Shown: one piece after another, positions 12,400 to 23,452 of the stretch
Layout: each line of letters opens with the position of its first letter
Position numbering within the stretch: position 1 is the first letter of the stretch
From: Halicephalobus mephisto
Taxonomy: Eukaryota; Nematoda; Chromadorea; Rhabditida; Panagrolaimidae
Assembly: GCA_009193035.1 (NCBI GenBank)
Contig: SWDT01000176.1
Span: 1 to 64,000, forward strand
Direction of reading: 5' to 3'
DNA: 64,000 nucleotides
Program-made: the position numbers and the translations under genes
Notes under the pieces: model-generated
Databases searched by the model: none
What the model was told of the DNA's origin: nothing
Seen by the model: only the letters and a program-made list of their open reading frames with translations

Positions 12400-13128
12400 A
12401 GTTATTGCTCGCAGAACTATGATTTCATACAACAATAATTATCGTTAACTCTCTTATTACACTGAAAATCAGTTAATTAATTACATTATTCGCTAATCAA
12501 AACTAAGACCATTTGGTCTAGAATATTTAGGTCCGTTTTTCTCTGAAATATGGATTTTTTAAGTGAAAGCTAATATTTATTCTCATATAGAAATTACTAA
12601 CTAGAGCTTACACGCTTACAATCACGGTTCTAATATTGAACTTCAATATATTATTGTGGATATCGTACTTCCCAATATATTCATAATGAAGTTCTGTCAG
12701 AATGATTCCTTAAGGAACTACAATGGAATTTTTCTCCACACGCTATTCATGTAGAAAAAAGTAGTTTACTTTCTAAACAGCTTGGAATCACCTGACAGAG
12801 AATCAATTGGCTACAATTTAACACGATAGTTGATAAAGGGAATATAACAAAACTCAAAAGCATTTGGTACTTTTGAGTAAACATTTAGCTTAAAGTGCTT
12901 TAATTTTTGATCTCTTTAGTTTCTGGCAGAATATGAAACTATTTAACACATTCACACCCACGCGTGTTTTGGTCAAACTCACGCAATAAATGAGAGTTTT
13001 CTTTGAGTGCATCAACAGCAATGTACGCGGGGTGCAAATATGTCAAAGATTTCCTTAGAGAACTAAGCTGATATCTAGAGTTGACTACGAAAAGTGGTAA
13101 AATTACCAACTTCGCTGATCGAGTAAAA
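12400..13128. other. Intergenic upstream of the chemoreceptor
   Basis: AT-rich, with no coding pattern recognised. It should contain the promoter of the minus-strand receptor gene, but I can point to no specific site. Confidence 0.35.
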
Positions 13129-13255
13129 CAATAATTGCTTGCCTTTATACTTCATTATGTTTTTTATACTTTTTGACTTCTTCAAATAGATATGGACAAA
13201 AATGAATTTAATCAGACTTCCAAATCAAAAAGTATCAAAGGAAAGCAATCATTGG
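13129..13255. repeat. Short inverted repeat
   Basis: CAATAATTGCTTGCCTTTAT at 13129 pairs imperfectly with AAGGAAAGCAATCATTGG ending at 13255, leaving a roughly 75-bp loop. It lies directly downstream of the truncated HSP70-like frame and may be a tiny MITE or a hairpin. Confidence 0.4.
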
Positions 13256-13257
13256 AA

Positions 13258-13680
13258 TCATGTTTCTTTTTGAGATGATTCTGGAAGAGCTTTACAATGC
13301 CAGTTTCTTTCAGAATAGTCAATGTCTGGTGTAGAAGGACCTATTATTCGATCGTCTTTATTCAAGGCTCCTTTGCTGTAACTGAAATCGTTATTAGAAT
13401 TATGTTTTTCACTAGACAATGTACTGTAAGATTCGTTTTCATATTGACGTTCATTATTTGCAATTTCGTTTTCTGGATGAGGAACAGCATTTAAACTTTC
13501 GTTTTCTATATCTATTTTATTTTCCGATTCTTCATTGTCATAATCAGTTTCACTGCTTTGCTCTTCAATTAATTTAATATAAGGCTCAACCTCTTCACTG
13601 AGGATTTGAAGAGCGTGGATGGCAGCTCCAGTAGCTGTGATGATCTCTAGTTGTCCGTCTATGATCATTTCAGCCTTCAT
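13258..13680 (-). pseudogene. Truncated HSP70-like tail with acidic extension
   Basis: A 140-codon minus-strand frame opens with a segment nearly the same as the C-terminus of the HSP70-like protein at 4.15 kb, including IDGQLEIITATGAAIHAL. Where that protein stops, this one continues for about 100 residues rich in Glu, Asp, Asn and Ser. A stop lies immediately upstream of its ATG, so the nucleotide-binding core is missing. The upstream sequence instead matches the relic at 3.5 kb. It may be a pseudogene fragment. Alternatively it may preserve the original C-terminal tail of the family, in which case the 4.15-kb gene is the shortened one. Confidence 0.6.
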
Positions 13681-13689
13681 TCATTCACT

Positions 13690-14545
13690 GTAGTTGACTA
13701 CTTTCTCACAGTTCATAACTTTTCCAAAGAAACCAGAGAATATAACAATGTCCCTTGTTCCTTGCCCAATTCGACGTTAAATCAAGAGACATCAAACTCA
13801 AGGGATTCCAGATTATGAGACGTTGTACTCCCAAATTCCAGAATTTTAAGAATTTCCTTGCCATCGTGAAGTGTATCCATTTTCGAGACAATTAAATTGA
13901 ATTTTCTGAAAGATTGAAAGCCAGGACTGGAAGTTAATAACTATAATAAACTAAGAAAACCTACTCTACGTTCATCATGAGAATGATCGTCAGATAAGTT
14001 TTCACACTCATCATATAATGAATGAGTCCATTTTGATGGTTCCAGATTTCGAAATCTCGAGAGAAACACTAATTGGATAAAATTCTTTGGCGTCAACATA
14101 TTGTTCAAATTTTTAAATGTATCATAATCTATTACGATGGAATAAAAGTTCCTAGATTTCAGCAGCTTTTTTGCAGTCAGAAAATTACATTCATATAACT
14201 CCAGTTTTTCCAAGTGGAAAGAAAATAATCATTCTCTGAAGATAAGTTGACCTCACCTGGACTTTTAAATAACAAATCTGTAATATCTGAAGAAAAAGGA
14301 TCAATAGCACTAATCGAGACTGTTTGGTAAACAATGAATGAATTCGTCCAAATGAGTCTGATTCTTGGGGTTTTCTCAAAGGGATATCATTACGTAACAG
14401 TTTTTCAGTGTTAATACGATAATATTCTAAATTTTCGACTACATCGCTATCTATTCTAACGTAATCAAGCCTTCTAGATTCTAAAAACTCTTTGGCAGTT
14501 CTATAGAACAATCACTTAGGTACAACTTTTTCAAATCTTAACCCT
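13690..14545 (-). pseudogene. Frameshifted relic with two internal repeats, possibly F-box/FTH-type
   Basis: Minus-strand coding-like blocks occur at about 14540-14300, 14290-13960 and 13905-13775. Two blocks carry related sequence: L(K/E)KL.L..C, then TAK..L.SR and an ID.D...NL run. This resembles the C-terminal repeats of nematode F-box (FTH/DUF38-type) proteins. The blocks can be joined only by changing frame, and the last contains in-frame stops. The family call is tentative. I see no F-box at the expected N-terminal side. Confidence 0.4.
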
Positions 14546-16141
14546 AAATGTATGATTCAATTTAAATTTTGATTTTTCTCTGTTATTGTAGCATGTGATC
14601 ATTTTTTAATCAAACAGAATTTGTCCGCTTTCAGTTTTTTAAATTATTTGTGTCAACTGTTCTCCATTGCAAGCAAAATTTTCACAACGATATTAGCTTT
14701 TCCAGAAAATAATGAGTCTAGATTTGTTTAACATGACATCCAGTTATGTAAACATCAGCACATATCATATGCAAGATTCAGTGTGGAAAAATGGACAGCT
14801 TAATTTTTAATAGCAAATAATGTAAAACAAAAGTAAATCTGCATTTATTTTTAAATTGATTAAGAACTTCAAGCTAGAAATTTACTTTTGAAGATTTAAT
14901 AAATTCCCACATTTTAGCCAAAATATGGTAACAAATTATTTGGAAATATAACTTTTGTTTTTAGTTGTATTGTATTAAATTAACAAATTCTACTGTTCCA
15001 AAACCAACTATGTCGCTATTTTCAAGTTACTTACAGTAATTACAAGCGCAACTACTTTGTCGTGTGAAAGCACAAATTAATCATATATTACTTATTTTAA
15101 ACGATATCCTTATATACTATACCTTTTTAAAACACAGATATAATTTTGGTCGTTCGACAGTTACCCCCAATGGAATTTGCTTACCTTTGACTCAGGCTGA
15201 TTTCGAAATGGTTTCTTTTTAAATCAGTTTGTTTCCTACTTAAGTAAGGTATTAAATTAATTTAACCATCAAGAAATTCATAAATGCGAAAAAATAAAAT
15301 AAATCTTACGAAATTAGAAGATAACTATTGTACATCCATAATTTAAATATAATACAGTAGAATAATATGGTTTTTCTTCTATCTTTGGACTTGATTTTCC
15401 TTAGACAAACAGCCGGGAAATAAAAATAATTTCTTTTAAAGAGATTTTGCGGCATTGAACATAGCATTTATTCGAATATTTCTTTGAGGACAATAATGTC
15501 TTATCATTTGACAGTATCTCTGCTTGAATTTAATTATTAGGAATTTGAATTTTCTCAATAATGAATTCCCTATCTTAAATTTGTCAAGACAGTACTTTCA
15601 TTGAATTCTTTTTATATAGAAATTGTATCGAGAAATAATTTTTTCAGTTTCATCGTTTGTATCTGATCACCTGCGATTAGCTTTCCCAAAATATAGCGTG
15701 TTTTACACTGAAGAAAACAAATTCATGGAAAATGTAAATAACTCACTTTATCCTTATGAAGATAAATAAAAATAGTCTTCATCGTTGGAATGTCTATTTT
15801 GTCATGTAGAATGGAAGCTGAATGATGTTAATGGATTTATAAATGCTAGTTGTAAATATATTATATTACTTTATTGTGAGGAATCAACTTCTTCGATTGA
15901 AACTAGTTTTCTATTAGACCAATGAGAACAAAGTTTCCATACAATGGTCATTAGTATGTCAAGTAATGTTTTTTCCAATATTAACTACGTTATTCTAAAT
16001 TCTAAATAGCTCCTCTAGAACTGCAATCAACAAGAATTAATTCAAAAGTTAAATGATACAGAAATTGGTACTATAGGATCCTTAGTCATTGCTACAAACT
16101 CATTAAATTCTGCTGTAAATGCACAGGTAATTTACGTTAAT
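14546..16141. other. AT-rich gene-free stretch
   Basis: I see no gene, RNA or clear repeat. Confidence 0.45.
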
Positions 16142-16355
16142 TGTAAGGGATTCTGGCCTCTTCGTTTAATTGACAATTGTTAACTGGTCGCTTTATTCCA
16201 GCAATCAACAATACAAATTAACAACTCTTCGCGACGTGGTCCGGTTCTGTGTCATCGCTTTTCTTTTCCTCTGATTCTTCCAGTGATTTGGCGCGCAAAT
16301 TGAGTTCCTGCATCTCCAGGGTTATCGTGCTAGGAGTCTTCTCGCTTTCTGCGAC
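16142..16355 (-). repeat. Dispersed 3'-terminal-exon repeat, copy 2
   Basis: This is the second copy of the unit at 10.1 kb, in the same orientation. The minus-strand frame differs by a few substitutions (TPSTITLEMQ here against TPNTKTLEMQ) and stops one codon earlier. The AATAAA and 3' tail are shared. The 5S-derived flank of copy 1 is absent. The lack of frame-breaking changes suggests recent duplication or constraint. Confidence 0.7.
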
Positions 16356-16861
16356 ATTAATAACCATATACTAAAATCGGAAATAGGTTTTGTTATGAAA
16401 TTATTTTAACATGAATTTATAAAAGCGGCTAAAAATTAAAGTAGCCCATGTGAGACTTTTGATTTTGTATAATAGCTGTTTTGCAGTGTTATCTACTTTC
16501 GAAATCACTTTGTTGGAAATATTCTGTCGAGAAAGTTCTAACTCAAAGTTAAGGGGCAGATGTTGTTTATCCACTGTTGAGAGGTCATTGATATACATTA
16601 AAGTACTCATGGAAGTTAAAAAATTCCAGCCAAAACCAAAGCATTTGTTTGAAATGAATTGTTTTATTTTTGGACGTGGTGAATTAATAATTTGCTCTTT
16701 TTTATACAAATTGTAAATATCTGAATGTCTACTGACTGTTCAAATAAAGACAGAACATTTTTCTTGATTTGGAATATGATAGGCGTGGTTTGTACCTCGT
16801 TGGAAAATGACAAAGTATAGTATAAATAAGCATCTAAAATCTGGACAAGGTAACATACGAG

Positions 16862-17811
16862 ATGAAGGACAATTCTAACATGCTTGGAACAGGTCTTTTA
16901 CTGTGTTTGCTTGGCTGGGTACAATCTCAAAAATGTCCCGATGATACATTTATTCAAGCTATAAATTGCCCACAAATTCCCGGATGTAATGACCCCACAA
17001 CAGGTAGTTTAACAGCATTAGCTACAGCATGCGACAATGAACTACCTGATGATGCCTGTGACCTACTGTTCTCTTGCCCTACTTCACAACCAGCAGATTG
17101 CACAAATTATGCTCTTTGCGATGCTACACAAACTGGTACAGATCCAGCAAATTTTCCTATGGTACGTGCGATGGCTTGTGTCCATCCTGATCTAAGAAGC
17201 ATAGCTTTGCAATGTAGGTTTCGAAGAATAATTAGTAATATATTTATAAATTAATAGGTGCCAAAACGTGTGCCATGTGCTGCGAAACTCCAGAATACAG
17301 TTGTCAAGACGATACTAATTCTCCGATTAACTGCGAAGACAATATAAACAAATGTAATGTTGCTGATTGGACTGACATCATGGCCACATATTGTCCCCGG
17401 ACTTGTGGGCTTTGTACCAGTGGATCATGTGTTGACTGGAATACTGATTGTTACTCAATGAGAAATCTCTGCAGACATACCAGCTGGATTGATTACATGA
17501 CCACCAACTGTGCAAGGACATGCGATACTTGTTCAACATCATCTTCTTCACCGTCTCCTAGTTCTGGATGCTCCGACATTGCCTCCAACTGCGCTGGAAA
17601 TGCCAATCTCTGCACTGACTCCGTCTACCGATCCTTGATGTTACAGCAATGCTGTGCTACTTGCAGTGGAACCTCTGGAAGCGTTTCATCCACATGTAGT
17701 GATTCATCTTCATCTTGTTCCACTTGGGCTGCAAACGGGTTCTGTGCTAGCACTTTCTACACAACAGCTCATAAAAGACAATACTGTGCGAGATCTTGTA
17801 ATCTCTGTTAA
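16862..17811 (+). CDS. Secreted protein with tandem ShKT domains
   Basis: Two exons (16862-17213 and 17258-17811, 44-nt intron) encode 301 residues. A signal peptide is clear (hydrophobic LLLCLLGWVQS, cleavage near residue 23). The start is the first ATG, and the internal ATG at 16880 would also leave a signal peptide. After a Cys-rich N-terminal region ending CAKTCAMC come four six-cysteine ShKT modules, each closing with C(P/A)(R/T)(T/S)C..C or a variant (CPRTCGLC, CARTCDTC, CCATCSG, CARSCNLC). A Ser-rich linker separates the second and third. Nematodes have many such secreted proteins in surface, enzyme-associated or potassium-channel-modulating roles, and the role here is unknown. An AATAAA occurs about 25 nt after the stop. 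Confidence 0.85.
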
Positions 17812-17849
17812 CAAAGTTGTTGAAAACAACCAATCTAATAAACATCAGT

Positions 17850-18700
17850 TTTATCAAAATTTTAATAAATCGGAGTTCACCTGGATGACATTCTTATTTA
17901 TTTTCGGAGATCTAATAATTTAAATGGATACTACATCCTATTTTATGCAGGCCATCCGAAGAGTTGAATCTTGTCTCCTACGTTTACTGATATCTTTTGT
18001 TGTAAGAATTTTAGTAAATTTTGTAAATAAGTTTCAAAATTACTAACTCTGTTCATAGTTATAAAAAATTTAGTTATTTCAAAAATAAAACTTAGTACCA
18101 AAAGTAACTATTGTGAAAAGACACATCAGTAATTGGGGGTATATCGTTTATACATCACGTTCTTATTTTTAATTAATTTTTTGAAATACATAGTTATTCT
18201 TTTTGAGATAAATTTATTATAAGGTGAAATTATAAATATGTATTCTCAGTGAGTCGTATAAGGAAATCTCAGTTTAATTCTAGATATCCATTGCAAATGG
18301 ACACAATTCTCTTTGCATGTCTTCAATGGTTTTGAGAAAAATTTCTTACATCTCTGGAATTCAAATTCATCTTGCTTTCAATATTTATTACTAAACAGTG
18401 TTACAATAATCAGGTTATTTGTACAAATTTGTTGCTTGAATTGATCCATCGAAAGTCACATTTCACGGTCTATTAATCCAAAGACATGCAATTGGATAAG
18501 AATATAAATTTAATCGAGACCAAAATAAAAAAGCTTGTTTGGACATTTTTGAGTACAATTTGGGTTATTTATTTGAAATAGTTTAAGAATGACGTTTTGT
18601 TTTTCGAGAAACAAACTTAAAAATATTTTTGTTGCGAAATTTCTGACTGCTCATTGTTACGTAACCACGTAACCAACTGATGGAAGAAAGATGACTTTCT
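17850..18700. other. Intergenic, AT-rich
   Basis: Nothing recognisable seen after the ShKT gene polyadenylation signal. Confidence 0.4.
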
Positions 18701-18723
18701 TCTCGTCGTCTGGTTCTTTCGTT

Positions 18724-18978
18724 TCAATTCAGGTTTCTTGACTGATTCAGTTTCCTTGGTTCTTTAAAAATACACACTTTTTCTTCTAACACAAGGTCCG
18801 GAGTGAGCGGGTTATCTGTCCAAGCCCTCCCGTTCACACAAACTTGACCTTTTTTATCCTTAAAAAATAATGTTGGCGTTTTTATTTTTGAAAGCGGATA
18901 ATTTATCGATTGAAAGAGTAGATCACTAATGTAAATTATTCGCGAACTAACTTTGAAATATTCCTGATTTGTTGTCAA
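18724..18978 (-). CDS. Doubtful exon, weakly transthyretin-like
   Basis: A minus-strand frame of about 84 codons ends with KGQVCVNGRAWTDN and LVLEEKVCIFKEP. It follows an acceptor-like TTTTTTAAG, so the coding part may be only the last 40-45 residues. The KGQ.C.G.A pattern recalls the start of nematode transthyretin-like domains, but the later beta-strands are absent. No signal peptide exon is evident. It may be a gene fragment or chance. Confidence 0.18.
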   Translation of the reverse strand: MTTNQEYFKVSSRIIYISDLLFQSINYPLSKIKTPTLFFKDKKGQVCVNGRAWTDNPLTPDLVLEEKVCIFKEPRKLNQSRNLN

Positions 18979-19324
18979 TTAGTGTTATCTTAGGCATATT
19001 CATAGATTCTATTATAAAAGTCAAAAAGTTCGTTTTCAGAATACATTCAGAAATTTAAGAAAATTCAAAGGCCTGTGTCGTGGTTAAATTTTAAATCCTT
19101 TAATCCAAGTCCTATCATTTTACTCAAAGTATTTGATTAGCTGTATTTGTAGAAAAAAGTCCTAAGGAAAATGAAACTTTTTGATATTTAAAATGACTTC
19201 ATTAACTCTACCTAAGAAATTAAATTAACGTTTGATTTCCTTGGATTTTAACTCAGAATTACTCGCAGTTCCTATAATTAGCCGTCTTTCCCTGTTAGAA
19301 AGAATTAAGGACCAACCTTTGCGT

Positions 19325-19718
19325 TTAGAACGGTTCAAATCGTGTGCAATATTTTAAAACATTTTTCCAACTTTTATAAACTTCAATGAATCCATCAGTG
19401 AAATGATCCTTTTGGTACTCATAAACAATTTCATAGAGCTTCAGGAGGCAATCTTCCCTGAAGTTGACGATCTTTCACTATACTGGTGAGCTCACTAAAA
19501 AATTAATTTCATATGATAATATAAAAAATAGATAAACTTACATTTTCAAAGCAGTAAGTGCATCTACGGAATCCTAAAAAGTGATTTTCTTGAGCGTTAT
19601 CACCTTTGGCATGGGTAACAAGTAATAGAAATTCAATGAAACACAGTACTAGCCAGTGATGTCGAAAAAATAAGAATGAATGAAAAACAAAAGTAAAAAA
19701 ATTATAGTGTGAAAGCAA
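19325..19718 (-). pseudogene. Possible secreted saposin-like gene, frames do not join
   Basis: The first piece (ending at the donor GTAAGT at 19541) has a hydrophobic leader-like stretch (LVLCFIEFLLLVTHAKG) and then RRCTYCFEN. The second (19457-19325) encodes EDCLLKLYEIVYEYQKDHF... ending KYCTRFEPF and a stop. A CxxC followed by two well-spaced cysteines in helical sequence fits a saposin-type fold. The visible splice acceptors do not keep the frame, and no ATG opens the first piece. Either it is decayed, or an exon or indel is misread. Confidence 0.3.
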
Positions 19719-20079
19719 TCACTTGTGTTCAGACTCATGTGTGTTACTGTAGTCCTCATGATCTCAGAAAAAGTTGGAAACTTTCCATCACTGTCTAATT
19801 TTTTATTTTGAATTTTACTTTTTCCTTTTTAATTTTTCCCTTGTTTTCCAATTTCTTGAAGTTTTATTTTTCTGAAAAACATTCAATCACCTGTTGAGTA
19901 ATATCAACACAGATTTCAATTTTATATTTTTGACAAATATTGATAAAATATTGATATTTGGTAATTCCTAAATCCTAAATGGATACATTTTCGATTATCA
20001 ATATCGATTTCTGTCCATGATGGAGAGTTATGAATGCATGAATGGAAAACCAGTAAATTTCAATAGAGAATTTAGTGAA

Positions 20080-20480
20080 AGTCTTGAGAAATGACGCTGA
20101 AGTCTCATCAGAGATAAAAAAGAAATTCGATGAAAATCCTGTTGAATCTACTCAGGAAGATAACATTGAATTAATTTGTATTCTTGAATTATTCTTAGTG
20201 AATATAGACGATTTTTACGTCTGTTGAATTTGCTAAACTTATAGTGTGTTTAAGAAATTCATAAAATTAAATTTTCATTCCATCGGTCTTCAACTACCGG
20301 ATAGATTTCACTTTAGATTTATCCAAATATGTAAAAATACAGAAGAAATATTAGATTTGTATTTTGAGATTGCTTCAACTGCCATGTTAAAGACCTAAGT
20401 TGATCTGAAACTTCTGAATTTTCCGCGGATAGTTATGGTTCATTGAAGAACAAAAATTACTTTGTGAACAGAAAGTTCTT
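20080..20480 (+). pseudogene. Decayed coding relic, possibly BTB-type
   Basis: A plus-strand frame from about 20090 contains AEVSSEIKKKFDENPVESTQ and IELICILELFLVNIDDF before a stop. After a shift, another run reads LPDRFHFRFIQICKNTEEIL. The second piece recalls the L.DRF....I..CE..L helix that ends nematode BTB domains. Several stops make this a broken gene at best. Confidence 0.25.
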
Positions 20481-20717
20481 TTCAAGATGAAAGAGAAAGT
20501 TAAAGTTTCTACTTTATTAATTACAGTAGTGGTTTGTGGTGAATATCTTGACAGGTGGTAATTCTGCTATACTGCATTTCCTTGGATATCTCATTTTAAT
20601 AACTTTTCTGATGAAGGAACCAGATGTTTTGTAACTTTCTTCGAAGTACATTTACCAGTAATTAATAAAAATAATATCAATAATGTTAGTAAAAATGCCT
20701 AATTTTTAGTCTACATA

Positions 20718-21767
20718 TCAAATTTTTGAAGGAATTGCTCTTCCAAAATGTTCTCTTCTAGACTTTGGATTCATTTCTGAGACCGTAGTAGACCCGTTTC
20801 CGGTCTTTCCCAGCCATTTGTTGAATTGTCTAATAAAGAATCTCCTATATGGTAATACGAAACACATGGTAGTGATCATTTCCGTCACTGCATGCAAGGA
20901 CATTCCGCACAGCACAATCATGAATCTAGGTCCAGAATACGGTATATCGTAAATCATTGCAGAAATGAACATCAGTATAGGACAGAACAGCAACCCAAAA
21001 GTTATTGCCACTTGTCCAAACGCACTTATAAGTAAGTTTTTTTGAGTTTTCGAAGTCAAAGTCGCAGTTTTCATGTGATAAATTTTGTAAAGCAATAAGC
21101 CCATCACAACTACTATCAGACATATAATAGATATAACTGTGTAAAATGCCATATGAATGATCCCCATGGCGAGATCTTTATTGAAAAATATAAACGTGGA
21201 CTCATTGGCGAATATTCTCAACGTCGGAGAATACTCCAAAGCATCAGAAATAATCTTTTCTCTTTCCATAACAAAGAACTGTTGAATGCAGATTCCGAAT
21301 AATAATATAAATATCAAATGAAGTAAAAAGTAAATTATCAATGAAGTTTTTGAAGCAAATAATTTATTGATTGTTCCAGGAAACAATCCAGCATATCTAA
21401 AAGCCAAAGTTACGGAACTGCCACCTACAGAAAAACCGCCAAAAATAAAAACTAATACAACAAAAATTATGGAAGTTGTATGGCTTCCTGATCTTCTAAG
21501 GGGGCCTAACACCACCCCTGCAGCAGCGGGATTGAGAACTAGAGGTTTCGAGTAACACAGGATTATATCCAGACATAGGAACCATATACTTTGGTTTAGC
21601 ATAAACCATTTGAAATTCCCAAGTTGCTTAGATTGAGTACATATCACGTAGAAATAAATAGGAATCAAGGCTACAGTAATCCCTGTCGTTATGTTCGTAA
21701 AGATGACATAGAAGTTTGTGATGGATTCATTGTAAAAATATTCCAGAGGGAAATCTTTGGAATGCAT
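20718..21767 (-). CDS. Serpentine chemoreceptor, srh-like
   Basis: This is a single-exon minus-strand frame of 349 residues starting at an ATG with no better alternative. Seven hydrophobic segments are visible. The TM2-TM3 region (LGNFKWFMLNQSIWFLCLDI, then a Pro-containing hydrophobic run) and the late GMSLHAVTEMITTMCFVLPYR RFF stretch fit the Srh class of nematode 7TM receptors in the Str superfamily. The C-terminal tail is short and basic/Ser-rich. The intronless structure is unusual for the class and could indicate a retrocopy, but the frame is fully open. Function as a chemosensory receptor is inferred from the family. Confidence 0.85.
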   Translation of the reverse strand: MHSKDFPLEYFYNESITNFYVIFTNITTGITVALIPIYFYVICTQSKQLGNFKWFMLNQSIWFLCLDIILCYSKPLVLNPAAAGVVLGPLRRSGSHTTSIIFVVLVFIFGGFSVGGSSVTLAFRYAGLFPGTINKLFASKTSLIIYFLLHLIFILLFGICIQQFFVMEREKIISDALEYSPTLRIFANESTFIFFNKDLAMGIIHMAFYTVISIICLIVVVMGLLLYKIYHMKTATLTSKTQKNLLISAFGQVAITFGLLFCPILMFISAMIYDIPYSGPRFMIVLCGMSLHAVTEMITTMCFVLPYRRFFIRQFNKWLGKTGNGSTTVSEMNPKSRREHFGRAIPSKI

Positions 21768-22377
21768 TCTTGGTGAAAAATAATTTCCGAAATTGGGTAA
21801 AACTGTGGAGATTATGGAGCACCTTGTGAAACTGAATAATTACACTGTTATTACAGGTACCAGGTGGTTTTTCATGTTTGATTAAAGATTAGTAACTTTG
21901 TGCACACCGTAACTAGTAAAGTTTAAGAAATAAAAATCACTATTTCGATAAATAATATAAACACTATATTTTATAAATTTTACGTCGTACTATTATGATA
22001 AATAGAAATATTTGTTACAAAGTTATAAAGAAATTTCTCTATCGTCAATTCGTAGAACGTCTCAATTAAGGTTAAAAACTGAAATTCTGTCTCTGTGTTT
22101 CTACAAGGTTCTAAAAACAGAAATCATATTTTGTGTTCTAATTTTACTCAAATTGTAAGAAATTTATTTAAAAAGAAGTATTTTGATTGTTCATTGGAAA
22201 TTCTAAAATGTTTCTGAATCTCTATTGTTTTTGGAAGCTGTTTCAACTCATATGAGAATTCCGTTTTCTTGCATAGATTTTTCTTTAGAGATGACAGGAT
22301 GTGTTTTGGCGTTTTGTTCCAATTCATTTCTCCTTCTATAATGAAAAAAGTGGTGGAGTCAGTGGTGATTTTCTCCC

Positions 22378-22498
22378 GCTAGGGGTCAAACCAGGGTGAA
22401 AACACGCCATCCCGTCCGATCTGGCCAGTGAAACACCCTAGGGCTCGATTAGTACTTGGATCGGAGACGTCCTGGGAATCTCCAGTGCTCCTAGCTTC
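22378..22498 (+). rRNA. 5S ribosomal RNA gene
   Basis: About 118 nt contain the conserved blocks ACGCCATCCCGTCCGATCTG and TTAGTACTTGGATCGGAGAC, then CCTGGGAATC. Helix I pairs (GCTAGGGG with CTCCTAGC). The helix II arms differ from C. elegans but still pair (AGGGTG with CACCCT), so changes are compensatory. A T-run (TTCTTTTTTC) follows directly as a Pol III terminator. One block (CCAGTGAAAC where nematodes usually have CAAGTTAAGC) is divergent, so it may be a variant or pseudogene copy. No SL1 RNA gene is seen beside it. Confidence 0.8.
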
Positions 22499-22504
22499 TT
22501 TTTT

Positions 22505-23450
22505 CAACAAATTGAGTAAATTTAATATCGTAGAAAGCAAATTAAGATGCGATGATAATTTTCTCTAAGGGAAAATGGAAAAATGCCAATTTCACGCGTT
22601 TTTTAAATTTCTTTTTTCTTCCAAAATAGTTGGAATTAGGAAATGTTTAAACTGTAGTTATAAAAGTTTTCAGTTAAATGTTTTAGAATATTGCTTTTAA
22701 AAAATGATTGAAAGTAGAAAGTTCTGCAGTCTGAGAATTTTCGAAATCATCTAGAATTTAGAATTTCTGAAACTTTAGAATTTTACTGAAACGTCCAGAA
22801 TCACATGGAGACATCTAGAGTTTCCCAGAATCCAGTAGAAACTTATAAAAATAAGATCTGAAATTTCGAGTTGTTGAATTTTCCTGAAAGTTGTAGAAAT
22901 TAGAATCGAGAGGATTTTGTAATAGAATTGTTTTATGATGTTAAAATTTGCACAAAAATGAAACTACAATATTTGGAGAACTTACAAAATTAGTGCATTG
23001 GATGTTATGAGAGAATAGAAGCCGATGTTTTAAACTGTAATCATGAATCTGTACCAAGACTACCGATTTTCCGAGATCTTCGATTTCCAAACTTGAATTA
23101 ATTCTAAACCAGTTTGACTTGTGTTTGAAACCGATTTGAAGTTTGATTCGAAAGTTCTGAATTGACAGTTCTAATCCGAACCAAAGCTTTACGGTCATTG
23201 ACTTCCTACATTGCTACTGGACTATTCCTGAATTCGAAGCAATATTGATAATTTTTTCATAATTTTTAAATATTTTTCTCCCAAAGACTATTCCACAAAA
23301 ATAGAATACAAATTCTGAATACCTATTTTAAAAGCTGCAAAATAACATGTCTCTTTTCCAAAGGTTAGTTTTTCCGTGGTTTATTCTCTTGTGAATTAGT
23401 TTTTGGCTTTTTTGAATCTGCAATCTTTGATTATTTATATTAATTTTCAA
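22505..23450. other. Intergenic, AT-rich with GAATTTC/TCTAGAA-type degenerate motifs
   Basis: Short imperfect repeats of the TTTCTAGAATTT kind are scattered through this stretch. No gene seen. Confidence 0.4.
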
Positions 23451-23452
23451 CA

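Noticed and set aside
16401..16716. Overlapping frames on both strands upstream of the ShKT gene
   Set aside because: No splice context, no family signal, and each is the shadow of the other.
22378..22600. SL1 RNA gene linked to the 5S gene, as in C. elegans
   Set aside because: The SL1 leader sequence is not found near this or any other 5S-like segment in the window.
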